A stretch of 64,000 nucleotides of DNA, from the NCBI GenBank assembly GCA_024509875.1, contig JAMPIV010018780.1, positions 999,058 to 1,063,057 of the forward strand, given 5' to 3'. Position numbers and translations under genes: made by a program. Position 1 is the stretch's first letter. Each line of letters begins with the position of its first letter. Positions 28,201 to 40,200 of the stretch are shown here, one piece after another. Source of the stretch: Oreohelix idahoensis (lineage: Eukaryota; Mollusca; Gastropoda; Stylommatophora; Oreohelicidae). Below the pieces are notes generated by a model. The model was not told where the DNA came from and did not search any database. It saw nothing but the letters and a program-made list of their open reading frames with translations.

Positions 28201-31200
28201 GAAGGCATGGAGGACATAAAAAGGCCAATATGCTCTTTTCAGATTTAAAGAGGGACCCGAAGATGCAGCAATAGTGAAAGCAGTCAGCGACCCATAGCTT
28301 GACTGTTTGCATCAGGACCAGCGAACCAGAGCTGGTCAAGACCGTACTCCACCTCCACGTGGTGGTCCTGGAAACAGTCTGCAGCAGTGCAGTCTGGCTG
28401 AGCTAGTACGGATCGCAATGGGAAGGCAAACCCGGTCCCTAAAAAATGCCGTGCTGAAGTCGGATGTGTCGACCGAAAGGTGCAGATATCACAGCTACGG
28501 CGTAAACAGACACAACGCAACCACCATCCTTTTCAGGGCGAACGAGGAAGAGGAAGAAGAAGATTTAAAGAAAATCAGGTTAGTCATGTGTTTTTGGTTA
28601 CAAAATCAGCTCAACACACAATTTTAAAGTGTCAATACTCAAAATCTATGCACATTCAGTATCTATGATATCCAATGTCATAGTCATACTAAGCAAGCCC
28701 AATTTTTTATAAACATGTCAACTTATTTGAACAATGTTATTATGAGTTGAAAATGACAATAAAGCCAAAACCCGATTTTCGCAGAAACCGCGCAATTTGT
28801 CAAGATTTCTACATGTTTACAAAGAACAGAAAAAATTTACTAATGAAGTTACAGTAATGATCTATGTATCATTTTAAAGCATTTTTCAAGCACTTTCCAA
28901 CAGTACAGAAATAAGCACATTTACTTTGACTTGTTAAACAAAGTATAGGCCCAAAGATGTTGTTTGAAGAAAATGCACAATTTTTCATATATTGTTTGTC
29001 ACCCACAAAGATTGAAAAAACGATTAACAATTTAAGGTATATTTATATATCATACATCACTTTAAAGCATTTTTACAGCTCATTGCAATGGATCTCAAAT
29101 AAACCATGTTTATATAACATATTTTGCTATGTGGCACCTTTTACAAATATCTTATTATTCCCAATCTCATTAAGAAAAGAATCCTACAGTATAATATATT
29201 TACAGCTTATTCAACATCACTTTCACTCCCTGTTTCATCTGGACTGTAATGTCCTCGTTTTGAACAAGGCCACCCAGAGACTTCTGTTACACACTGGCAC
29301 AAAGTTTTATAAAGTCCTTTCCTTGATCCAGTAACTCTTAGATGTTCTCTCATTTAGAAAAATGTTTTTGTAGCGTATCTGTATCCTCATATCCAGTCTT
29401 AAACAAGGTATCCACTTCATCTTTTGTTGTGCAAACACCTCCCTGTATGATGATGGCATTCAATAATTCTGTCTTTTGTTGCTTGACTTATATATCCTTT
29501 GCTTTTCTTTTACGTTCATTCTCATCAATTTTTCTTTGATCTTATGTCATTCACGTTGCTCGGCATCCTTGTGATTCTTCCTTAGAAGTGACCCATTTCT
29601 CTGTGCTGCAGTGATAATCTTTTCTTTTTCTTCCATGCTCTTTCGGCTGATCCATTGAGCAGTCCTGTTGTGTTTCCACATATTAATAGTTGTGTGATGG
29701 CGTGTTGAGCAGTGTCTTCGTTTGCTCATGTCAAAGTCGTCACCAAATATTCGCTCACCTGTCAAGTTGGTGAGTGGACATTTGTCTAGAACTGATTGAA
29801 CTTCTCCATCAATTAGTATGCGAAATGTATACATGACTGCTGGTACGGATATTTTTCTTTACTGGCTTGTTAATGTTAGAGATGACGACTCTTTGTCCGG
29901 TCTTGCAGACAACCGATGGTGTGCAACTGCCGTGATTGTTTACATTGAATGAGGTCACCAAACTGACTTGAGTTTTTGATCTACTTACTTACTTAGTCGT
30001 TCCCCTTCTACCGTGAGGTGTAGAGGTTTGGAAGAGAGAGCGCCAGACTATCCTATCGGCTGTCTTCCTCCTGGCCTGGTTCCATTCTAGTCCTCGATCC
30101 TTCAAAGATTGTCTGATGTTGTCCTCCCAGCGGACTCTGGGTCGTCCTCGGGGTCTGGATCCTTGGCTCTTTGTTTCCCATGCTTGTCGTGGTATCCGAT
30201 CTTCTCCCATTCTGCAGACATGGCCAAACCATCTTAATTGGGACTGTTCTACTTGGGTCTGCAGGGGGTAGGATTTAAGGCCTTGGCGTATCGTCTGGTT
30301 GCGTACCATGTCTCTTCTTGTTACTTCAACCACCTTCCTCAGATACCTCATTTCTGAGGTTTGGATCTGGCTTTTATGGGTTGTAGTCATTGCCCATGAC
30401 TCGCATCCGTATGTCAAGACTGGGACATAGGTGGAGCGGTATACAGCCATCTTCGTTTTCTTACCAACCTCTCTCTTGCTGAGGAATCCTCGATTTATGG
30501 CCTGAAAAAGTCTCCCAGCTGCTGCTTTTCGAGTGGCCAACTCTTCTTTGATGCTTCCCTTTCGGTCTATAATAGCTCCGAGGTATTTAAAGTGGTCGAC
30601 CTGCTCCAGGACCTGTTCTCCCAGCTTAATCTGATGTTTTCTTTCTTCTCGTGATATCACCATGGATTTTGTTTTAGAGCTGCTTATGACCATCCCTCTC
30701 TTCTCCAGCTCTTCCTTCCAGACTTGCAGGTTGGATTGGAGATGTGCCTCTGATTTAGCAATCAGGGCAACATCATCAGCAAATGCCAGCTCCGAAATAT
30801 AGACCTGTCTCATCTTCCAGTACCCCACTGAATACTTTCTTGTTCTCTCCTTACATGCCTTGATGACATCGTCCATAAGGAGTATGAAGAGGTAAGGTGA
30901 TAGGATATCACCTTGTCTTACACCAATGGTGGTCCTGAACTCTTCCGACTTATGGTTTGCTGTCCTCACATAATTTCTGCAAGACTTGTAGAAGCTCTGT
31001 ATAGCATGAATCAGAGGTGCTGGAATATTCTTCCTTGCCAAACAGTCCCAAAGTTTGCTCCAGGGGACCCTGTCAAACGCCTTTTCCAGATCTATGAAAC
31101 AAAGATGCATCTCACTCTTATACTCAAGGGCCTTTTCACTCAGCTGTCTGAGTGTGAAGATTAGGTCTTGAGTACTTCGGTTTGCTCGGAATCCACACTG

Positions 31201-34200
31201 GACCTCATCCAATTGTGGCTCATCTAGGCGTCGGAGTCTCTGCTCTAGGATTCTAGAGTAGATTTTACCAGGGACACTGAGAAGGGATATGCCTCTATGG
31301 TTTCCACACTGTCGATTGTCACCCTTTTTGAAAATTGGTGTTATGATGGCAATCTCCCAATCCTTTGGTATGGTCTTGTTGTACCACGCTGCCTGTAAAA
31401 CCCTTAAGAGTAATAGGTCGCCTGATGCTCCCATGAACTTAACCATTTCTGGTGTTATACCATCATGCCCTGCTGCTTTGCCCATCTTGATTTTCTCCAG
31501 TGCTGCCTTCAGTTCTTCCATCTTTATGTCATCTTCACCATCATTGGTTTTCTCTTCTGTGCTAGTGTTTATCATTTCTGATGCTTCACCATGCTCACCA
31601 TCCAGGAGTTCTGAGAAATATTCTTTCCATCTTCCCATTACTTCCTTCGGGGCAGTAAGCAATTTTGCCTTGCTTGTCCTTTATAAATTTGAGAGGGCAT
31701 TGTTTTTCCTTCCTCATGTTCTTTAGGGTCTTATAGAACAATTTCTGGTTTTCTTGTGCATCTTTTTCTAGCTTTTCTCCAAATTCTTCCCAGGACTTCT
31801 GTTTTGCTGCTCGCACTTTGTTCTTTGCTTCTGTTCTGAGTGTCACATATTCTCTATATTTTTCCATTTGTCCTGTTGTGTTTTTAGCTCCTAAGTATTG
31901 TTTCCATGCCATTTTCTTCTCTCTTATTTTCTCTTTGACTTCCTCTGTCCACCAAGGGGTCCTCTTTCTCTTGTTCCCAAGTCGGACTTCACCGCATGCT
32001 TCTGCAGCAGCTGTCTTTATGATATCCTTGAATTTAATCCAGAGGGTTTCCAAGTCATCAGGTCGTTCTTCTGTGTTGCTCACCGCTGCAGCAATAAGCC
32101 CCTGATATCTGGTCTTAATTTCTGGCTCTCTCAGCTTGTAGGTCCTAATGCTCATTTCTCCTGCTTGTTTACTTGGTTTCTTGCACGATGTTGGAAAGTT
32201 CCTAGGCTGAGCAACTCTTTCAGTTGTTCTTTTGATTGTTAGCAGGTAGTGATCACTTCCAATCTCTGGCCCCCTCCAGACTCTAGCATCTCGGACATAT
32301 TTGAATGAGCTTCTCCGAACAATGGCATAGTCGATCACTGACTTCTCATTCTTTGTTGGTTCACATCTAGTTTATGCATGTATGCGCTTATGGGGGAACT
32401 TTGTGTTTGTAATGATCAGATTCTGCTCACTGCAGAATCTAAGGAGTCGCTTTCCATTGTCATTGAGAGTATCTTCTCCATATCTTCCGATAACTCCACC
32501 CCGTCTAGCATGGTCATTTCCAACTCTGGCATTAAAATCTCCGAGCATGATAACTTCATCTAAGCAGTCATCCACTGTCCTTTGAAGCAGCTCGAAGAAT
32601 TCCTCCTTGACCTCTGCTCTCTCATCCTCATTTGGCCCATACACTATGACCAGGTTGACTATGGTTTCTCCTTCTTTTAGCTTAACAACCATAATGCGCT
32701 CCGAGACAAAGTTCCATCCCTTGTGTTGCTGTCATTTTCGACGGAGTCATCTGTCAAGTTATTTGCTTATGTTTGTATCATAAGTATAATTGTGTCTTTA
32801 CCTGCGATGTCAGGTTGATTAGGGGTTGTCTTCCCTTGTTTATTCATTCATTGTGTTTGAACTTTAGGGTCAGAGGTTGTCAGTTCGGGCGTAGGCCTAT
32901 GGGAAGGTTTTTTAAGCGGGAGTGAGATATACTTCCGGGAAGCCGGGAGGTCCTGTTTTTCTGAAGGGACCAAGAGTCCATTGTTTTTCGGGGAGAATCT
33001 TCGAAGTAACTGCTATGGCAGTTTTCCCCAGTGAATCTCTGTGCGTCGGGATGACGACAGAATTCCTTGTGTAGTTCTGAGGATTCATTTACCAGGTAAT
33101 ACCGACCTTTATGCATTATTACGCTTTTCGGTGGCAGAACATGTAAAGGATTACCTAGGGTGAACAGCAGCTCACTGATCCGCCATTTCAGAACTTATAT
33201 ATATTTGTGCTCGAGGTAGCCATCCAAGACTGTTAGTCTTATATTGTCCAGAAATCCAGTGACGAAGATATATTGTGGGAGCCGCAGATTGGCGGAACTT
33301 CTACCTACAATAAGTATTACTGCAGGGTTGATGATAACCTATTTAACAGAAGTACACGGCCGACGTTAGGACGAGGCCTGTGCTTCCGGCTATTATACTA
33401 CAGCCTGTTATGTGCAATTGGCAGGGAGTGCCAAGTTGCACCTGTGTGTCAAGGTAACTAAGGCATCTGACGCGTTTAGTCAGAGACGCCAAGGGCGACG
33501 CTACGAACTGTCATTATTGAAGAACTTTGCTATTGACCATGCACGTCTATTCTGATGTTTACCTTTTTGAATGCCAAATGTATACCTATCGATGTCAGGT
33601 CAGCATGACCTTGTTACACTGACTGTTCCTGTTGATACTATGTGTGTTCCCGTCAATAAATGTCTTGAAACATGCCTGCAGTGTCAAAGCATCCTTGATT
33701 ACTGCATGTGAGAGTATGGGTTGCAGGATCTACATCTATACGAGCCTAAACACATTCGCGCCTTCATTCGCACCCACACTCAATTCATCATACGCTCGCA
33801 CTACACATCTAACAACATGTATACTGTCTTGGGCCAGTGATCACCTCAACAAGAAAAAAAAAGACAGCTACATTTCTGGTGGACCAGTTACGTGGGCTCT
33901 TATGATACATTTCTTGTCGCCAATGTGGCCTAGAAACTTACATTTCTGATGGACCAGATCTGTGGGTTTAAAAAGAACAGAGCGAGCATTTGACATTATT
34001 GTTGACATTTATGGATCCAGAAATTTACATTCCTGGTTGGCTCTTACATGTATGATGTCTCCAGTTTTGTCGAGAAAGTTACAAGAAGGACAAGTACACA
34101 TTACACTTCTGATCTGTGGGTCTAAGCTACACACGGGACAGCCGTAACACAGCACTAATTCTACACTTGCAAGTTTTGGCTACAACAGGACAGATATAGG

Positions 34201-37200
34201 TCATCGACGGTTGACACAAATAAACAGTACGAGCATTTATATTATAATGCTACATAAAGCATAACAAGACAAGTACTGAAGTGAACTACTAGGCATTTGC
34301 TACGTGGACCATAACTGCATAGAAGGCGGGTTCCTATTGTAAACAGTACTGCGGGTTGTTACACGTTTCATTCAACAACAGACTTTTCTAGGTCAGAGCA
34401 TTCAAGCTACATTGTTGGAGGTCAAGTGTCTGTAAACAGTACGTGAAATTGTAAACATTCAATGTGCAAGCCCTAATTTGAGAAGGTCATAGTAACTTTG
34501 GTTCGTGAATACCACTTTATGTTACAGTGGATTTGACGTTCAGTGCGCGTTTGACATTTCGTTTCTGTGTTCGCAAGGAGCAAGAAATTTATTTTAGTTT
34601 CAGCTGTGACTGAACTTGTTCTGCAACACATTGAAATTGATTGCTATATGTTTATGTCACTTCTACTGTTTTTGGTGTATTTTTCTGCGGGTTTTTTGGT
34701 TGGTGGGTCTTACGGTAAATATGCCACTTGATCGAGGCTTACTGTAAGCGGTCTGTAGGTGCAAATTTTCTTAATTTGGAAATTTGCTAGTGACAATTGG
34801 TCGCTATTGATGTTAGCTGTGATGTAATTGTACTTAACGTTGTTTTTGTAATATTTTGTCTGTTTTTCAGTTTTGATTGTCGATTTGTTTTGTTTGTATT
34901 CTGTAGGTCTCTCCTTTCTTGTGTATTTCTCTACACATTTTTGGTTAAAACAGTGTTGCCATTTGTATTGTTTTGTATTTTTGTCTTTGTATTTTTTTTT
35001 TTGGTTGTACTACATTACTGTCATGCACAGTCTACATACACATACTTGGTCATGTTTTGATATTATTGATAAGGTAGACTCTTCATATAGAGTTTGTTAA
35101 ATAATATTATATAAGATATTTATACAAGTTCTTTATAAAAAAGACTTGTGCCCATAGTGAGTGGGATATAAGGGAATTTTTTTTTCCACAGGTACTCAAG
35201 TGATTTTTTGGGTACATTATAAACAAGAGGAACATACAAAGTCTTTGTCTAAGACTAAGACAGTAAAATAAAGTGAAGTGAGTATACAAGTCTATCATTT
35301 CAGACTTGTCTCCCATTGAAGTGGGATAAGGTAATTTATTTAATTTTTTTCAGGTTTCTGATCTCATTAGACAGAATGTCTACATTGGATTTCTTCATCC
35401 AGCAAGGGTTGACCCTTGGTAAGTCTGGTAAAGAATTGGAAGAATATTCATCTGCTCAATTCGCCATTGCATTAAAGTCAGAAGAAAAGAAACAAAAAGA
35501 GGAAATTAAATTGAAAGCAGAAGCTGAACTAAAGAAGCTAGAAGCTGAGAATAGAAGATTAGAACTTGAAGAAAGAAGGTATCAAAGAGAGGCTGAGGAG
35601 AGAAAAGCTCAAGCTGCTGCTGAGGAGAGGAAAGCTCAAGCTGCAGCTGATGAAAGAAAATTCCAGATGGAAATGGAAGACAAAAAAATTCAAGCTCAAG
35701 CTGCTGCAGAGGAAAAAAAACTTCAAGCTGCTGCAGAGGAAAAAAAAACTTCAAGCTGCTGCTGAGGCTGAAATTAGAAAAATGGAACATGAGGAAAGAA
35801 AACAGAAGATGGAACTTGATGAAAAACTCGCAATTTTGGAGTTAGAGAAATTGAAATTGGCGAGTACGGGTGCTCAGCAAACAACTTCGAGTACGACAAA
35901 GGAGTTTGTTAGTAGGATTAAATTGCCTCATTTCAATCCTTTAAAGGATGACGTAGCAGATTATCTAGATAGATTCCAATTTTTGTGCGATACGCATAAC
36001 ATAAAAAAGGAAAAATATGTTGAACAACTGATGCCATTTTTTACAGGTGACACAGTGACTACTCTTATGACAATAGACGAACATGAGAGGACTAATTATG
36101 ATGTTGTCAGGGCAGCATTGCTAAAAAAATACCAATTAAAACAAGAAGACTATCGTCTTCGTTTTAGGACAATGTTGCCAGAAAATGGAGTAGATTTCTC
36201 TGATTTTGTTACAAAGATACGTCGTACATTTACACGATGGGTTGAGTTGTCTCAGATTGAGAAAACATATGAAGGTCTAATGGACTTATTATTGCGAGAT
36301 AAGGTTTTGTCATCTGTTAATGATTCTTTTCTTGCATTCCTTCATGAGCGTAAGCCTAAAAACTTAAAAGAAATGGAGGAATACTGTTGTCAGTATGCCA
36401 CAGCACATCCCCATGCTACAGTTAGCAATTCTAAAGTGAAAGAAGGGTTGCCAGCTGCTTCGGCAACACCATATGGCCCTAATTTCAGAAAAAAATTTCA
36501 GGGTGCTCAACAAAATTGGAATAGGGGAAGTAATCAAAATTACACTCAGAAGCGGAGTAATCCAACACATGATGGTTCTTCGTCTATGCAGTGGAGACAA
36601 GATGGTAGTTCTCGTAATTTTAGTGGTAATAATTTGAGACACTTTCGTAAAGGCTATCCAAATAATAACTATTCAAATTTTCGAGGTAATCATTCTCGAC
36701 GTCAAGATTATGACGATGGTGAATTTAGAAACCGGGATTCAAACCGGAATGATGATTACAATAGGCAATATGATAACAATTACAGGGGAAATGATAGTCG
36801 AAATAATTACAGGGGAAATGATAATCGAGGTAGACCTAGGTTTAACAAAAAAAGACCTTACCAACAGGCAAACTCTGCACAACAAGAGTTTGATGGAGCC
36901 TGTAATACAGTAAATGATAGTGGTAACTCTAGGGCTATCACTGGTTGTGCTTCGATTTTGGGAGAGCAACTGAATGCCCCCAATGCTTAACATTGTTTGA
37001 CTCATCAACTGTATCTACGCTAAGTTGTGGTCACCCTCTACCTGCTCTACCTGCTACAGTTGCGCATGATGGGAGAGGATCTCTCATCTTACATAAAGGT
37101 CTAATAAATGATAGGCTAGTCTCAGTACTTTTCGATTCGGGATGTACTACCGTCGGGGTTAAGGAGTCTCTAATAGATCCTTGCTGTGCCACTGGAAAAA

Positions 37201-40200
37201 CAATCAAATGTGTTACATTTGGTGGTACTATGGAAAGCTATCCTACTGCTATTATTAGGATTGACACTCCTTTCTTCACAGGAGATGTCCATGCATGTCT
37301 TCTTCCTAATCCTATTGCGGATCTTATAATCGGTCGTATTCATGGGGTTAAGGAATGCACCCCGCAACAAATTTCTAGTTGGGAAGAAAGAAACATTCAA
37401 ACGGTCAATGCAGTGGTGACAAGAGCTCAAGCTCTTAATCCCCCAACTTCATCTGATAATAGTAATGAAGTTGATAGCCAAGACGAGCACTTGGTGATTT
37501 CCCATGACTCGTTTGTTAAACGTCAAGAAGAGGATCCTTCTTTGAAGAAATACTTCCTTCTTGCAAAGAAAGGGGATCCCAATCAAAATACGAATCACAA
37601 ATCGTATATCACTATGAAGAATGGTATATTGGTACGAATGGTACAACACTCGGACAAGTCTATGCACTCGCAAATTCTTGTGCCTAAGTGTATGAGAGCC
37701 TTAATTCTTCGGCATGCACACGATTCTCAGTGTGCTGGACACATGGGTTTTTCCAGAACTAAAACTAGAGTCCTTGCGTCATTCTTTTGGCCATTCGTGA
37801 ATAAAGACATCCGAATTTATTGCCGATCTTGCAAAATTTGTCAAGAGGTCAAGTCTAGGGGTCCGAGACATGCTGCTCCTATTCAGGCTGCAGATATTCC
37901 GATTCGGCCGTTTCAGAAAATGGCTATAGACATCATTGGTCCGTTCAAAATTAAGTCAGCCAGAGGACACCAATTTATCCTCACTTGCGTGGACATGTGC
38001 ACGCGTTGGCCAGAGGCTATTCCTCTGAAGAGCATATCAACTGTCGATATCGCTGATGCTCTTTGGCTCGTATTTTCTCGTCTGGGATTCCCCGGAGAAA
38101 TACTGTCGGATCACGGCACTCAGTTAATTTCGGACGTTATGTCTCAGGTAATGGCTACGCTAGACATTAAAAGGTCTCTCAGTAGTATTTATCATCCAAT
38201 GTCCAATGGATTGGTAGAACGTCTTAACAGGACACTAAAGAACTTACTTGGCAAGATAACGGAGGATCATCCTGAAGATTGGGACAGGGTTTTACCTGCA
38301 GTCCTCTTTGCCTATAGAGAGGTTCCCAACGAGCATACAGGGTTTTCTCCTTTCGAACTTGTCTTTGGCGCGCAACCGCGCGGGCCAATGTCCTTGTTAC
38401 ACGATTTGATAACTTCCGATAATATTGACGATGATACACAATCGTCATATGAATATGTTATAGCTCTTAGAGAAAAGATTATCGAATCGTGCAGGTTAGC
38501 AACTTCATCTTCCGAATTTGCGAAAGAAAAAGCTAGGCGATTTGCTAATAAGAAAAGACGCCTACGTCAACTTTGTCCTGGAGACAAAGCATATGTCTTA
38601 CTGCCCTCAAGAGAGAATAGACTTCTCATTTCTTGGAAGGGTCCATACACTATAGTCTCGAAAATTTCTGATGTCGACTATATTGTCGATGTGGATGGAA
38701 GGCATAAAACCTTCCATATAAATATGCTAACAGAGTTTATTGAACGTCCAGACTATTTACAGCCTATTTTCCAGGCGACGGACGACTCTCCAGTTCAACA
38801 TGGTCACATCTCATCCCTGTCTGTTATACAGGATGAGGAAACTATTTTTTCTGACGTGAACTTACCTCTTCCTACGATTCCACTTACTTCAACGGAATCG
38901 TGGAGAGACGTTACAGTCTCTTCCAACTTGTCTTTTGAGGAACAACGTCAAGTATCCTCTACGTTACAATCATATCAGGATGTCCTTACCGACATTCCTG
39001 GACACACAGATGTCATAGAACATGACATCATACTTACTGATCGTAATCCGATCAGAGTAAGACCATACCCAATACCTATTCATTTTCAAGCACAAGTCGA
39101 GAAAGAATTGGATGAAATGATTCAACTACAAATAATTGAACCATCCACTTCAGCTTATTCTTCGTCAATAGTTATTGTTCGAAAGAAAGACAATAACATA
39201 CGTCTTTGCGTTGATTATCGCAAATTAAATCAAGTTACGAAGTTCGATGCTGAACCTATGCCGTTATTAGATGATCTACTTATTAGACTTTCTAAAGCTA
39301 AATTCTTTACTAAACTAGACTTGTCGAAAGGTTATTGGCAAGTCCCACTGACGGAACACGCCAAACCTCTCACTGCTTTTTCGACACCTAGGGGTCTGTT
39401 TCAATGGAATTTTATGCCTTTCGGGCTTATGAACGCCCCAGCGACTTTCGTACGCATGATGCGACGAATTCTATCAGATCGTGCAGATGTCATTGCATAT
39501 TTAGACGACATCTGTCTTTTCAGCGATACTTGGGAAGAACACTATGTGGGTCTGAAGGAATTGCTATCTACTCTACGTGAGCATAGTTTGACTGCTAAAC
39601 CCTCTAAAGCTTTTGTTGGGTTTAGTGAAATTTCCTTCCTAGGTCATCGAGTTGGTCATGGTCTGTTGAAGACAGAGGACCAAAACATTTCAAAGATATT
39701 AAATATCTCGGTTCCGAAGACAAAAAAGCAAGTGCGTAGTCTCTTGGGATTGATACAATTCTATGGAAGATTCATTGAGAATCTGTCCTCCATTATGGCA
39801 CCACTTTCAACGTTATTGAAAAAAGGTTCTCCTAATATGGTGCGTTGGTCCCAAGAATGCCAAACTTCATTGGATCAGGTTAAGAATTTGTTCTCATCTC
39901 ATCCTATCTTAAGACTACCGACGATTGATAAGACTTTTTGTCCTTCGTAGTGATGCCTCTTCCACTGGCATTGGAGCGGCACTAATGCAGGAATATTCAG
40001 GAACTCTGCATCCTGTAATGTATATTTCTAGGAAGCTGAATGCGGCAGAAAGGAATTACTCGGTTTTGGACCGTGAATTGTTGGCTATGGTTTGGTCCAT
40101 TCTTAAGCTACAAAGGTTCCTTCTGGGCGCGCATTTCTTTATGGAAACCGACCAAAAAGCTCTTACGGCTATGCAAAGTAAGGATTTGAAGAGCTCGAGA

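Larger units (their letters stand above)
32725..34063 (+). repeat. 5' LTR of Gmr1-like element
   Basis: TG..CA ends. A TATA box (TATATATA, 33196-33203) and AATAAA (33655-33660) are 450 bp apart and define plausible U3-R-U5. Only scattered differences from the 3' LTR. Confidence 0.88.

Noticed and set aside
34797..35100. Hydrophobic frames in the Gmr1-like leader as a possible extra gene
   Set aside because: T-rich DNA gives F/V/L-rich frames; no start context, motif or second copy supports them.
36945..36990. Classic -1 slippery heptamer at the gag-pol overlap
   Set aside because: The frames overlap in the -1 phase, but I found no X XXY YYZ heptamer in the gag frame there.
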